Assembly: GCA_965205055.1 (NCBI GenBank)
Contig: OZ242030.1
Location: 1,860,001 to 1,924,000 of the forward strand
Source of the DNA: CBDBBY01 sp965205055
GTDB taxonomy: Bacteria; Pseudomonadota; Alphaproteobacteria; Rhodobacterales; Rhodobacteraceae
Length of the DNA stretch: 64,000 nucleotides
Reading direction: 5' to 3'
Shown here piece by piece: positions 1-8,702 of this stretch. Within the stretch, counting starts at the first letter, position 1, and every line of letters starts with the position of its first letter. The notes beneath the pieces were generated by a model, which saw only the letters and a program-made list of their open reading frames with translations, did no database searches and was not told the origin of the DNA. The position numbers were made by a program, and so were the translations under genes.

Positions 1-193
1 GATGATCGTGCGAGCAGTCGATAAATCGGCCGTCGGCGAAGTGCATGCGGATGGCGGGAAGCCGGCCTTGCGGATGGACCGATACTATGTTCGTTCTTCG
101 GCCGGAGGGATGAATGACCTGATCGCCTGGCTGCAGGTCTCCGTTCCGGACCCAGCCCCTCGGTGTCAGAACGAGCGTGTCCACGGGTAGGCA
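1..193 (-). other. N-terminal part of an intein inserted in the P-loop
   Basis: Starting at the TGC codon 193-191, directly after extein GTTGAGK, the frame reads CLPVDTLVLTPRGW, a canonical intein block A: nucleophilic Cys, then LPxDT and a Thr/Gly turn. Further on, DGRFIDCSHDH has the form of block B with its conserved His. No stop codon interrupts the 64 codons visible. Walker A motifs are a well-known insertion point for inteins, and the extein residue expected after splicing is Thr. Endonuclease blocks and the C-terminal His-Asn/+1 junction lie outside the window, so splicing competence cannot be judged. Confidence 0.85.
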
Positions 194-649
194 TTTTCCG
201 GCTCCGGTCGTTCCGAGCACGAACGCATGCCTGCGCGCATCGCTGTTCCCGAGCCATAGCTCTTCGTTGGTGGCTGCGTCGTTGCCGAGGTAGAGAAGCC
301 CTTCTCCGGGCTTGTGCCTGTTTCCGCTTCCCGGCATCGGGTTCGAATAATCCGGACCGTTCCAGGAAAGCGGCAAGCGGAACGGAAGCCGACCTTTTAT
401 CGTCGACATCCATGCGCTGTAGACGAGGCCGAGCGGCACCGCGACAAGCCATGCGCCAGGGACGAGCAGCATCAATCCGAGGCAGGCCGCAATCGCCGCT
501 GCAAACACATCCGGCATTGAAAGCAGTTCCGTCGCTTCCGCCCATGCCCCGAACACCCTCCGGCGCACAAGCTCACGCTCTGCGACGATTCCGCGTTCAA
601 GAGTCTTCTTCAGTCCCTCAACTCCCTTTCGCCGAAGCTGCCTCCGCAA
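1..649 (-). CDS. DotL/IcmO-like type IVB coupling ATPase, partial, interrupted by an intein
   Basis: The type IV coupling protein is the inner-membrane ATPase that hands substrates to the secretion channel. The minus-strand frame gives an N-terminal basic segment, a hydrophobic stretch (around GLMLLVPGAWLVAVPLGLVY), then EGLLYLGNDAATNEELWLG and FVLGTTGAGK, the usual run-up to the DotL/TrbC P-loop. Immediately after the P-loop lysine the frame enters an intein, so the rest of the ATPase lies off the left edge. The start is uncertain: TTG at 649 is the first usable codon after an in-frame stop at 682-680, and the coding look continues back to about 679. It lies downstream of the two secreted-protein genes at 973-2684 on the same strand. 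Family assignment is from motif order, seen directly. Confidence 0.72.
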   Translation of the reverse strand, partial: MRRQLRRKGVEGLKKTLERGIVAERELVRRRVFGAWAEATELLSMPDVFAAAIAACLGLMLLVPGAWLVAVPLGLVYSAWMSTIKGRLPFRLPLSWNGPDYSNPMPGSGNRHKPGEGLLYLGNDAATNEELWLGNSDARRHAFVLGTTGAGKCLPVDTLVLTPRGWVRNGDLQPGDQVIHPSGRRTNIVSVHPQGRLPAIRMHFADGRFIDCSHDH

Positions 650-972
650 TCGCTCGGCTCTTTGATCCCTCGTTCGAATTCAAGTTGCATATCGCCGGAC
701 ACCGTTCGATCCGGAACGCTTCAGATTCCGGGTGCAGTTCCGCATGCGCTGCAGAGGAGAGTTGCGCATTCCTGCGGATTTGAATTCGTTGGAGATCGCG
801 CCCGAATGCGCGGAAAGACCGAATGTGCCAAATCCGAATGCGCAAAATGCCGGCTGCCGCTCGCTGACCGGAACGTGCTGCGGGACCGATCGAATTGTGC
901 CCAGCGGAAGAAAAGTTTCATGCCAATGGGCCGCGTCCAAACAAGGACCAGTCGCGCTTGGCGCGGCCAGCT
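650..972. other. gap between transfer genes, no convincing gene
   Basis: Several short overlapping frames are open on both strands here, but none shows a recognisable domain, signal sequence or good ribosome site. It may hold the leader of the coupling-protein gene, or a decayed small transfer gene. Confidence 0.4.
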
Positions 973-2079
973 TCAGTGCGGCCGAAGATTCGATGCGATG
1001 CCGTCCGTCATGATGCCCAGCATGGCGGCGTTCGCGACGGCCAGGCGCGTGGCGAGCTCCAGATTCAGGTAGCGCATGCGCGCGTTGATCGACTGGAGAT
1101 CAATCAAATCCTGAAGAAGGGCTCGCTCGGATTTCGAGTGGCGCTCGACCAGCACATCCGTGTCCGGGGAGTGGTAGGAAGCGACCCTGATTTCGAGCGC
1201 CTGCAGTTCGCTGACGGTTTCGGGGATCGTTCTTGAATAGCCGGTGCGCGAAGCCATCGTCCGATACGGTTCAGACGGCAACTTCGGAATTCTGAGCTGC
1301 ATGGCCGCTTCGACCGCAGCGGCGGCGGCTTGGTTTCGGGCTTGGGTCGAACGTCGCCAGATCGCTTCCGACAGGCCTGCGGGCGTCGAAAGGTCACTTT
1401 CCGTAAGCGGCTTAGGCGGAACGGGGTTGACCGTATTCGAAATCAGCCTCGTCGCGGCGCGCGCTGCATCGGCATCCAGGATCGGAGCGGTCGGGCTGCG
1501 GACGATCCAGCTCCAGTCGGTCGTCGCGTCATCCGAGCCTCCGGCGTTCCGAAGCTCGTCCCGCTCTCTGGCAAGCCATGCCGACAGCCGGACGCCGCCC
1601 TCCTTGACCGCGGGCTGCATTCCGTAGTTCCAGACCGCGACCGAATTTGAAATCGCCCTGCCGGTCGCGGCTGCGCTTGCGCCGCTCGGGCGCGCGTCCG
1701 ACATGTCCATGAGCAGACAGAAGTCCGGATTCGGATCGAAGCGCCGACCTTCCGCCTCGGCCCGGAACATGTCCCGCAGCCTCAACGCCGCGTTCTGGGC
1801 CTCGCCGTCCGCGATGCGTTTGCGGGCCTCGACCTGCCGGTCGAGATACTGGCTGTTCTGCTGGCTCTGCTTTTGCAGCGCCGAAACGATGTCTCGAGCT
1901 GCGTCCGTAGTGGCGCGAGTCGTATGAGCGCGGGTTTGGCTATGAAATGCGCTTATCGCGCCGCAATTGCACCCCTGCGCGAACAAGGCCTGCGCATTGC
2001 CCGCGGACAGGCACAAGATCGCCGTCGCGACGGCCGCTCCGGCGGAGCCGGGACGGACTTTCGGAAGCAACTGTTTCAA
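973..2079 (-). CDS. secreted type IV secretion-associated protein
   Basis: A 368-residue protein with a classical signal peptide (basic MKQLLPKVR, hydrophobic core ending near AGNAQA), so it is periplasmic or exported. A CNC pair near the mature N-terminus, a long Gln/Arg-rich helical region and a C-terminal alanine/leucine helix (LNLELATRLAVANAAM) can be seen. No family is recognised with certainty; the shape resembles periplasmic components encoded beside IncI/Dot-type coupling proteins. The start is a TTG overlapping the TGA of the upstream gene by two bases, indicating translational coupling. The function in conjugation is inferred from position only. Confidence 0.6.
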   Translation of the reverse strand: MKQLLPKVRPGSAGAAVATAILCLSAGNAQALFAQGCNCGAISAFHSQTRAHTTRATTDAARDIVSALQKQSQQNSQYLDRQVEARKRIADGEAQNAALRLRDMFRAEAEGRRFDPNPDFCLLMDMSDARPSGASAAATGRAISNSVAVWNYGMQPAVKEGGVRLSAWLARERDELRNAGGSDDATTDWSWIVRSPTAPILDADAARAATRLISNTVNPVPPKPLTESDLSTPAGLSEAIWRRSTQARNQAAAAAVEAAMQLRIPKLPSEPYRTMASRTGYSRTIPETVSELQALEIRVASYHSPDTDVLVERHSKSERALLQDLIDLQSINARMRYLNLELATRLAVANAAMLGIMTDGIASNLRPH

Positions 2080-2684
2080 CGCTCGTCCTCCACCCCGTAA
2101 AGAGAGTTCCAGATTTCATCGACCAAGGCTCCGGAGGTGCTGCCGACCGCCGCGCCCGGAGGTTCGGCGGGCACTGGATCCCCTGCGGAAACGGACGGCG
2201 ATGCTTGCTGCCGCGCGGCGGCAAGCGCATTTGCCGGAAAGTTCACGAGATCGAAGCTGGACGCGAAATCGGGCAAAACGAAAGTTGACTCGCCTTTCGT
2301 CGCCGTCGCGAGCCCCCTTGTGGCCTCCATCCATTTTTTGCGGGCGAAGCCGCAGAACTGGCGCGCTTGGGAACCGTCCCCTTTGAGAATGCCGTCCAGC
2401 GATCCCGAAAACAGCGAGCCGAGGCCGCCCGACGGCGCGAACGTGTCGATGGGCAAACTCATCAACCCTTCAAGGCAGCCGAGATCGCCGACAGGCGCAG
2501 GAGGCGCGATGGCCGCTTCGGAACGCCGCACGGAAAACTCGATCTGGTCGCGGACGCTTGCCGCGACCCGCGTGCGCGAGCGATCCGAGCACCGCTCGCT
2601 CGTCATGTCCTTTATCCAATCGGCTTGGGCGGGCAAGGCGAAGATGATCGCCGCGCACGCCGCCATGGCGAACTGCTTCATCAT
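2076..2684 (-). CDS. secreted protein, first gene of the left transfer block
   Basis: A 202-residue protein starting with tandem ATGs. A signal peptide (MMKQFAMAACAAIIFALPAQA) precedes a mature region with several Cys (around SERC, GCLEG, QFCGF) that could form disulfides in the periplasm. It is proline/serine rich towards the C-terminus. I do not recognise the family. Its stop overlaps the TTG start of the next gene, so the two are cotranslated. Nearby type IVB genes make a role in the transfer apparatus likely, but this is inference. Confidence 0.55.
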   Translation of the reverse strand: MMKQFAMAACAAIIFALPAQADWIKDMTSERCSDRSRTRVAASVRDQIEFSVRRSEAAIAPPAPVGDLGCLEGLMSLPIDTFAPSGGLGSLFSGSLDGILKGDGSQARQFCGFARKKWMEATRGLATATKGESTFVLPDFASSFDLVNFPANALAAARQQASPSVSAGDPVPAEPPGAAVGSTSGALVDEIWNSLYGVEDER

Positions 2685-2978
2685 GTCTCTGATCCTTCGA
2701 ATTTGGCCATCGGCCGCATCGTCGATTGTGGCCGCAGGGGGCGAAACTCGGAAGCGGCAATCGGCCCCGACAGGCGGAACCGGGCGGCGGGCGGCATTTT
2801 CCGGTTGATAATTCCTGCAGCCCGAATGTTCGCGCGCGAACCGAATTCCGAACAGCCGAAGGATGCGCTTGCAAATGTCTTCGCAACGAGTGCTGCCGAA
2901 TTGGCCCTAACCGCAAAGCGGACGCATCAGATCAAGAAACCCGGCATTGCTTCCGGCAGAGGCGGCAGCCGGTATCCG

Positions 2979-3086
2979 GGTGCGTTTCACGTTTTTCGGT
3001 TGAGTCGGTTCCGCGCACTCGCGTGTCGCTTGGGTCCAGTGTTTCGAGTGAGTAGGAGCTGCCTGCCAAGACTCATGAAACGCACC
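2979..3086. repeat. short IS-end element (about 108 bp) with 11-bp inverted ends
   Basis: The ends are GGTGCGTTTCA and its exact complement TGAAACGCACC. The same kind of end, abutting fragments of an ISKra4-like transposase, recurs at about 32.3, 55.2 and 57.1 kb, and a variant at 48.3 kb. It looks like a deletion derivative containing only the two termini of that IS. The interior has no gene. Confidence 0.5.
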
Positions 3087-3141
3087 ACGGCATTCTTGCC
3101 AGGGTGTGCGCCCCATTTTTGGTGGTGAGGAGGGAAAGGCG

Positions 3142-3255
3142 CAGCTGGTCGAAAGCGGGGCCAACGCTCTGACCGCCTTCAAATGCTGCGTCAAAAATAA
3201 TTGGAGGGCTGAATTTCTTGATTGCAGGAATTGTCGCGCTGCGGTCTGCCCAAAA
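3142..3255 (+). pseudogene. ISKra4-like transposase C-terminal fragment
   Basis: The frame reads ESGANALTAFKCCVKNNW then AEFLDCRNCRAAVC, matching the C-terminal pattern (SxxGANAxLAxKCC, then RWPDFLDWRACRAA) of better preserved fragments at 17.7, 26.1 and 59.1 kb. It is a short remnant with no catalytic core. The family name is tentative. Confidence 0.5.
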
Positions 3256-3491
3256 AAGGTGATGTCCCGATTGCTCGACCAGGAAATATTCCTGGCGGCT
3301 TGGACCGGACGGATGGGCCGCGCAAGCTGTCGTCTTCCGCGCCGAGCCTTTGCGGAAAAAACGGATGGACGGCCCGCGCGGAGCGATATAGAGTGCGAAA
3401 ATATAGAACAGCCATTCGCGCCGAATGGTTTGGCGATGCGGCGTCCGGCCCAATGCGCGCCTGATGAACTTCTTGCGACGGGAATTGGGCG

Positions 3492-3890
3492 ATGAGCGAG
3501 CCGACGATCCATGAGGTTTCCAAGGAACTGGCGACGCTGAGGGAACAGATGAACACGCATCAAGCGAAGTATGAAGGCGCTTTGGACAGGTTCCACGCCG
3601 CTATGGACAGATTCCGCGCCGACATGTCGAAAAACGACACCGCCTTCGAAAGGCTCCGCGCCGACATGTCGAAAAACGACACCGCCTTCGAAAGGCTCCG
3701 GACCGACATGGCCAAAAACCTGGCCAAAAACCAAGGTGCCTTCGAAGAGCTCCGGACCGACATGGCGAAGCGAGATGCCGACACGGCGCAACGCGAGATC
3801 AACCGCATACGATGGATGATCGGCGTGTGGATCGCCGGCGTTCTTGTCACAATCGCGGCATTGGGAATCTTCATCCGTTTGACGATCTGA
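3492..3890 (+). CDS. coiled-coil protein with C-terminal membrane anchor
   Basis: A 132-residue protein, helical almost throughout. Residues 30 to 95 carry 14-residue repeats of the type FERLRADMSKNDTA, encoded by near-identical 42-bp units, ending in a single hydrophobic segment (IGVWIAGVLVTIAALGIFI) close to the C-terminus. The layout resembles small coiled-coil membrane proteins of the DUF1640/Bdr kind, without a clear family match. Two other coiled-coil membrane proteins in the window (17908 and 23318) share this architecture but have different repeats and an N-proximal membrane segment. ATG start; it sits at the boundary between transfer genes and the catabolic locus. Function unknown. 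Confidence 0.6.
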   Translation: MSEPTIHEVSKELATLREQMNTHQAKYEGALDRFHAAMDRFRADMSKNDTAFERLRADMSKNDTAFERLRTDMAKNLAKNQGAFEELRTDMAKRDADTAQREINRIRWMIGVWIAGVLVTIAALGIFIRLTI

Positions 3891-3891
3891 A

Positions 3892-4020
3892 GCGGTGCGG
3901 CGCAACGGCCTCAGTGCCGAGGACGCCGCCCGCGCCGTCAGCGTTCCCAGAGCAACATTGTTCCGCTGGGACCGACGGCGGCAGGAGGGGCATTTCAAGC
4001 CGACCAAGACCGGCCTGCTG
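3892..4020 (+). pseudogene. helix-turn-helix fragment, transposase or integrase N-terminus
   Basis: The frame reads RRNGLSAEDAARAVSVPR then TLFRWDRRRQEG, a typical helix-turn-helix of IS/integrase N-termini, and then runs straight into the tail of the Rieske gene on the other strand. The catalytic part is missing. It marks an ancient insertion boundary at about 4020. Confidence 0.4.
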
Positions 4021-4021
4021 C

Positions 4022-5164
4022 TCAGTGCGCGATCCTTTCTACGAGATAGCCCGCAAAGTCATAAATCGGGCGCTCCAGATGGCTCAGGTGCCCCGGCGCA
4101 GCAGCGTCCGAGCAGACACCGCGATAGACCTTTTCGGTGCATCCTTGATCCTCGACCTGCACCGCCGCGATCACCTCGTGCGCCTGTCGGAACAAGTCCT
4201 CGGCCTCGGGATCGTCTGAAAAATCCCGGGACATGCCACCACCGTGAATGATGCGCACCTTGCCCGGGCCTTCGGGATGCAGACTCAGATACCAATAGTA
4301 CCCGGGCGTCAGAGAGACCATCATGCCGGGATAAATCGTCAGAAGAACGGTGGTCCGGCGACGTTCGCCCTTGAGCCGGGTGTTGTCCGGATGCGCGATC
4401 GCCAGTTTGAAGTCTTCGTCCTTGTAGTTGAAGTGATAGTTGAACGTCTTGCGTCCCAAAGGCAGTTCCAACTCATCCGCGCCATCCACTTCGGACACGC
4501 CGCCGACTGTTGCGGCATGGCAGACCGGAACATGGTAGCTTTCCATGAAATTCTCGGCCAGGCATTTCCAGTTGGTATCCCAGACGACAGTTTCTTTGAA
4601 CAGCTCGCTATAACCTTCCATGTCATAATCTTCGATGATCTCGGCCACTTCCGACAGGTGTTCCGCCACCGGCGTTGCATCGGGATTAAGAGAGACCATG
4701 ACCCAGCCAAGCCATTCTTCGCAGCGGTATTCTGGCAGACAGTAATTCTTGCGGTCGAAATCGGCGTTCTGTCTCATCGCCGGCGCGCCGCGCATCTTCC
4801 CGTCCAGCGAATAGGTCCAAGCATGATAAGGGCAGACCAGCGCTTTCTTGTTGCCCGCGCCATGGGCGATGGTCGACATCCGATGCCGACACACATTCGC
4901 CAGCGCCCGAACGACGCCATCATTGCCGCGCACGACCACAATCGGCTGACCGGCAAGATCGACGGTCAGATAATCGCCCGTGTTTTTCAGCGTGTCGACG
5001 CGCCCGACGCAATACCATTCCTTCTTGAAGATGTTTTCGACCTCGGCGTCCAGAAACGCCTTCGAAGTATAGGCTGACTTCGGGATCGCCCGGGCGCGTT
5101 CGAACGGAACGGCGTGCATCGCGCGCAATTCGGCGATCGGGTCGATGGCGGTATGTTTGTTCAC
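4022..5164 (-). CDS. Rieske non-haem iron oxygenase, large subunit
   Basis: A 380-residue ring-hydroxylating-type oxygenase. The Rieske cluster ligands are Cys92, His94, Cys111 and His114 (VCRHRMST and VCPYHAW). The mononuclear iron site is NFMESYHVPVCH, giving His211 and His216. The bridging position between the two centres is Glu208 rather than the Asp of naphthalene-dioxygenase types; a Glu there is known in quaternary-amine oxygenases such as CntA. That suggests a betaine-like or N-methylated substrate, oxidatively N-demethylated or cleaved (inference). It is the last gene of the minus-strand transporter block, 273 bases after the ABC ATPase. No reductase subunit is encoded in the window. 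An aromatic substrate cannot be excluded. Confidence 0.88.
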   Translation of the reverse strand: MNKHTAIDPIAELRAMHAVPFERARAIPKSAYTSKAFLDAEVENIFKKEWYCVGRVDTLKNTGDYLTVDLAGQPIVVVRGNDGVVRALANVCRHRMSTIAHGAGNKKALVCPYHAWTYSLDGKMRGAPAMRQNADFDRKNYCLPEYRCEEWLGWVMVSLNPDATPVAEHLSEVAEIIEDYDMEGYSELFKETVVWDTNWKCLAENFMESYHVPVCHAATVGGVSEVDGADELELPLGRKTFNYHFNYKDEDFKLAIAHPDNTRLKGERRRTTVLLTIYPGMMVSLTPGYYWYLSLHPEGPGKVRIIHGGGMSRDFSDDPEAEDLFRQAHEVIAAVQVEDQGCTEKVYRGVCSDAAAPGHLSHLERPIYDFAGYLVERIAH

Positions 5165-5437
5165 AGGTGTTACCCTTCGTTGGTTTCTGATCTGGATCAG
5201 CCATCAACGTCGGTCAGTCGTTGGTCGCGGCACCAACATTCGCCAGCACGTCTGCCTTTGCCCCCGAAACAGATGCATGGCTGCCGGATCAGATCCCTCT
5301 GGTCTGCAGACAACCCTGCACAGCAGGAGTGCCGGACAAGTCTAGAACAGATTTATAAACCTGAACACCCAACACGACTGCACGCTGTGTTGCATCCTGT
5401 GAAACCTACGTCGCCCGATGCGCCGTCGGACAAATGC

Positions 5438-6247
5438 CTATTGCTGCAAGATCGCGTTGCGCTCGACAATCGAGCTCAGGAATTGCTGCAGACGCGCGTT
5501 GTCGGTTTCCTGAAACATCTCTTTGGCGGTCCCTTGCGTGACCAGCCGGCCCTGATCCAGAAACACGACCCGATCCGCAACCTTGGCGGCAAACCCCATT
5601 TCGTGGGTGACGATCACCATCGTCATGCCTTCGTCGGCAAGGTTGCGCATGACGTTCAGGACTTCGCCCACCAGTTCAGGGTCCAGCGCCGAGGTCGGCT
5701 CGTCAAAAAGCATGATATGCGGCTCGATCGCCAAGGACCGGGCGATGGCGACCCGTTGCTGCTGTCCGCCCGAAAGCTGCGAAGGGAACCGGCCGGCCAG
5801 CTCATCCAGCCCAACCTTGGACAGCATCCGGTGCCCGGTTTCCTGCGCCTTCTCCCGGCCCATCCCGCGGGTCAGGATCAGGGGCGAAGCGACATTTTCC
5901 AGCGCCGTCAGATGCGGCCACAGATTGAAATGCTGGAAGACGAAGCCGAGGTTGCGCCGCGTGTGATCCAGTTCGCGGTGTTTTGCCAGACGGCGATTGC
6001 CACGTTCGTCCACATATCCCAGCAATTCACCCTCGATCCGCACGTCGCCGGCCGAGTATTGTTCCAGAAACGCCATGCAGCGCAGCAGCGTGCTTTTACC
6101 GGAACCGGAAGGGCCTATGATGCAGACCACCTCGGACCGCCGAACATCCAGCGAAATATCGCTCAGCACAGTTTTGTCGCCAAAGCTCTTGTCGAGGCTC
6201 CTGACCTCGATCACGGTCTGGTCTTTGGCGGGGGATGCATCGGACAT
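5438..6247 (-). CDS. polar amino-acid ABC transporter ATP-binding protein
   Basis: A 269-residue nucleotide-binding subunit of the GlnQ/HisP type. It has Walker A GPSGSGKST, Q-loop FQHFNLWPH, signature LSGGQQQR, Walker B IMLFDEPTSALD and the switch His in VTHEM. It powers import by the two permeases encoded directly upstream (10 bases from the second) and presumably works with the binding protein at 11662 across the regulator gene. The length and motif order are complete, with no sign of decay. Confidence 0.95.
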   Translation of the reverse strand: MSDASPAKDQTVIEVRSLDKSFGDKTVLSDISLDVRRSEVVCIIGPSGSGKSTLLRCMAFLEQYSAGDVRIEGELLGYVDERGNRRLAKHRELDHTRRNLGFVFQHFNLWPHLTALENVASPLILTRGMGREKAQETGHRMLSKVGLDELAGRFPSQLSGGQQQRVAIARSLAIEPHIMLFDEPTSALDPELVGEVLNVMRNLADEGMTMVIVTHEMGFAAKVADRVVFLDQGRLVTQGTAKEMFQETDNARLQQFLSSIVERNAILQQ

Positions 6248-6257
6248 ATCCGCTCCT

Positions 6258-6923
6258 TCAAGCCGTCAGATAGCGCGCCAGCCGGGTTTCAACCCGCTTG
6301 CCGACAAAGGACAGCAGTTCCAGCATGATCCAGTAGAACAGCGCCAGAAAGGTCAGCGTCGGCACATAGGCGAAATGGATCGAACCCAGCGTCGACAGGG
6401 TGGCCGTCAGCTCCGATACGGTGATCACTGACAAAACGGCTGTTTCCTTCACAAGAATGATCATCATGTTGACCAGAGACGGAAAGATGACGATCAGCAT
6501 CTGGGGCAGAGTGATCCGGGTCAGGGTTTGCCAGCGCGACAGGCCGAAGATGCGGGCGGCCTCCAGCTGTCCTTTGGGGATGGATTCAAACCCGCCCCGG
6601 AAAATCTCGCTGAAATAGGCCGACGAATAAACGCTGAGGCCCAGAATTCCGGCGGGCAGCGGCTCAAGGCTCAGGCCGACGAAGGGGCCGGCGTAGTAGA
6701 ACAGGAACAGCTGGATCAGAAACGGGGTGCCCCGGATCACCGTGTCGAACCCGGCCACAACCCAGCGCACCGTCGCATATGCACTGCGCTGGCAGATCGC
6801 GAGGCCCAGCCCAAGCGCCATGCCGAAGACCATGCTGCTGAGCCATGTGACAACCGTCAGCCACGCTCCGCGAGCGATTTCGGGCAAGTTGTCGGCTATG
6901 ATTGAAAATTCCGAAAACATCAC
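6258..6923 (-). CDS. amino-acid ABC transporter permease (second)
   Basis: A 221-residue inner-membrane permease of the HisMQ family. It has about five hydrophobic segments, the RGTPFLIQLF stretch and the coupling-helix region EIFRGGFESIPKGQLEAAR. The start overlaps the stop of the preceding permease (ATGA, 6920-6923), as is usual for HisM/HisQ pairs. It forms the translocation pore with its neighbour. Confidence 0.94.
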   Translation of the reverse strand: MMFSEFSIIADNLPEIARGAWLTVVTWLSSMVFGMALGLGLAICQRSAYATVRWVVAGFDTVIRGTPFLIQLFLFYYAGPFVGLSLEPLPAGILGLSVYSSAYFSEIFRGGFESIPKGQLEAARIFGLSRWQTLTRITLPQMLIVIFPSLVNMMIILVKETAVLSVITVSELTATLSTLGSIHFAYVPTLTFLALFYWIMLELLSFVGKRVETRLARYLTA

Positions 6924-7576
6924 CAGCCTCTGGCGACCCGGCGCTCGGCAAAGCGGCCCAGGCGGATGACGACGATGTTGATCACAAGATAGAACGCACC
7001 GGCTGCAAGGTAAATTTCAAGCGGACGAAAGGTGGAGGCCGCGATATTCTGCGACATCCGGGTCAATTCGAGAATCCCGACGATGGAGATCAGGGACGAG
7101 GCTTTGACCGCCAGCGTTGCCTCGTTGACGACAGCGGGCAGGGACAGGCGGATGACGGTGGGCAGCTTGATCCGCCACAGCGTCTGCCATCGCGAATATC
7201 CGAACATCCGCGCGGCTTCGACCTGGCCTTTGGGAACGGCCAGAAACCCGCCCCTGAAACACTCGGACAGATACGCCGCCTCGCACACCGACAAGGCCAT
7301 TACTGCGGCCTGCGTGGCGGTCGTGTTCAGGCCCATGGCAGGCAGGCCGTAATAGGCGATCAGCAGCAGAACCAGCAAAGGCACGCTGCGAAAGAAGCTG
7401 ACAAACATGCGCGATAGAAACCGCGGCAAGCGCGATGACGACAGCGAACCGGTGCAAACCAGCAGGCCCAGCGGCAATCCGATGGCAAAGGCAGCTGAGG
7501 CAAATACGATGGTCCCCACTGCCGCGCGGGCGAGCAGAGGCAGGGACTCAAAGATGATATCGAAACTGAAATTCAA
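6920..7576 (-). CDS. amino-acid ABC transporter permease (first)
   Basis: A 218-residue permease homologous to its neighbour, with RSVPLLVLLLIAYYGLPAMG and the coupling stretch ECFRGGFLAVPKGQVEAAR. I place the start at the TTG at 7576, which follows a GGAAAGGGA ribosome site and gives the usual family length. A longer frame back to 7732 would add about 50 residues of non-membrane sequence that overlap IS110-derived DNA. It heads the transporter-Rieske operon; IS relics lie immediately upstream, so its original promoter may have been replaced. Confidence 0.9.
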   Translation of the reverse strand: MNFSFDIIFESLPLLARAAVGTIVFASAAFAIGLPLGLLVCTGSLSSSRLPRFLSRMFVSFFRSVPLLVLLLIAYYGLPAMGLNTTATQAAVMALSVCEAAYLSECFRGGFLAVPKGQVEAARMFGYSRWQTLWRIKLPTVIRLSLPAVVNEATLAVKASSLISIVGILELTRMSQNIAASTFRPLEIYLAAGAFYLVINIVVIRLGRFAERRVARGW

Positions 7577-7717
7577 GCCGTCCCTTTCCCGACACCCCGT
7601 CCTCTGCACATTGGCAAAGGGCCCTACCTTTTTGGATTCATAAAACAATACACGCTGTCCTGACAGGTTTAGTTGCATTAGCTGACAACACAGGTTTCCT
7701 GCCATTGCGGCCCGGCG

Positions 7718-7853
7718 GCGCCTCCACCTCACGGAACGCCTTCCGGTCGGCGGCGCGCGAATCGGCGAAGACGAGGGCGTCCCTCCGGTCGTCTTTAGCT
7801 CCGGCTTGAGAGAACCGGTCTCGGAAGCGATTGAGCTGCTGATCAGGTTTCAA
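7718..7853 (-). pseudogene. IS110-family transposase fragment
   Basis: The frame reads LNRFRDRFSQAGAKDDRRDA then LVFADSRAADRKAFREVE, the conserved N-terminal DEDD region of IS110-type transposases. Both sides of the enzyme are missing. It lies between the transporter operon and the amidase relic. Confidence 0.6.
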
Positions 7854-8030
7854 AAGCTCTGCGAAAAGCTTTCAAGAGGAAGCGGCCATGGCAACCTTCG
7901 GTTTCGCAAACAATCTTCCCCTGAACAGGAAAGGACGACGCCATGACAGGGATTCGTAGCAGATCGAAGCGGGCGGAGTTCAAGGCTGAGCCGGAGGCCG
8001 GGGGCGACGCGGTTCGCGGAGCGGTCTCTC

Positions 8031-8265
8031 GATGGCTCGTTTCCCAATTTGATACTGGACGCCCGCTACGAGAAGGCGCGCAAGGACGGCGTTGTCCGCG
8101 ACCGCGCGGTTCTGATTGCGGTCGGCGTCGACGCGGCGGGTTGCAAGCAGGTTCTCGGCGTCGATCTTGCGGACTGGAAGAGCAACGCGAGCTGACGCCG
8201 GTTCCCGGAGTCTTTGAGGAACCGCCGCCTTCGCGACACCTTGCCCGAGGGTCAGCATAGCGAAC
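8031..8265 (+). pseudogene. IS256-family transposase fragment
   Basis: The frame reads FPNLILDARYEKARKDGVV then VLIAVGVDAAGCKQVLGVDL, the central DDE segment of IS256 (mutator) transposases. An in-frame TGA at 8193-8195 stands where a Trp is expected, and the similarity continues beyond it. A remnant only. Confidence 0.6.
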
Positions 8266-8275
8266 TGACCAGCTC

Positions 8276-8658
8276 CGGTATTTCATTGATCGGTCCAAAG
8301 GACCAACGCTGGACGACTACATGGCATCGCATCTGCATCGCCTGTCCCTAATGGAAGCCATGATCGGTGTCTTCCAAGCGTGCGAAGCCTTTGTCCGCCC
8401 GACCACATCCATCGCCCGCGTTCCAGCGATTGCGATTTCGAAGGCCGAAACCATCCGGAGGTCAACGGCAAGCAGACCCGTGCGATCTGGAGCGCGATGC
8501 TGACCTATCCGTTCAACATGATCAATCAGCCGCTCATCCCGAACGAGCTCAGCGAGCGCGGCGACAATGGTGTGCCGACCGGATTGCGGATCATCGGGAC
8601 AGCTCGCCGCGACGAGGTTGTCTATCGCGCCGGCCAAGCGCTGGAGCAGGCCGCCTGA
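8276..8658 (+). pseudogene. amidase-signature enzyme, C-terminal pseudogene
   Basis: The end of the reading (NGVPTGLRIIGTARRDEVVYRAGQALEQ) follows the C-terminal pattern of GatA-type amidases, and the earlier part (TLDDYMASHLHRLSLMEAM, then ACEAFVRPTTSIA) fits their penultimate region. The two parts are in different frames, with a shift near 8410, and the catalytic Ser-Ser-Lys domain is absent. It lies between the LysR gene and the transporter operon, so the catabolic locus may once have included an amidohydrolysis step (inference). Confidence 0.6.
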
Positions 8659-8702
8659 CCGTTCCTGAACCCGTAGAACATGCCGGCGCTTTAGAGCCCC
8701 AA

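Larger units (their letters stand above)
2685..3491. other. intergenic region with IS relics
   Basis: Apart from the 108-bp element and the transposase remnant listed separately, no gene is supported. Long minus-strand frames crossing the region do not have convincing composition or motifs. The 200 bases before 3492 may hold the promoter of the coiled-coil gene, but no clear -35/-10 was seen. Confidence 0.4.

Noticed and set aside
2907..4007. 366-codon minus-strand frame
   Set aside because: It overlaps the coiled-coil gene and IS relics; its apparent repeats are the antisense reading of the 42-bp repeats.
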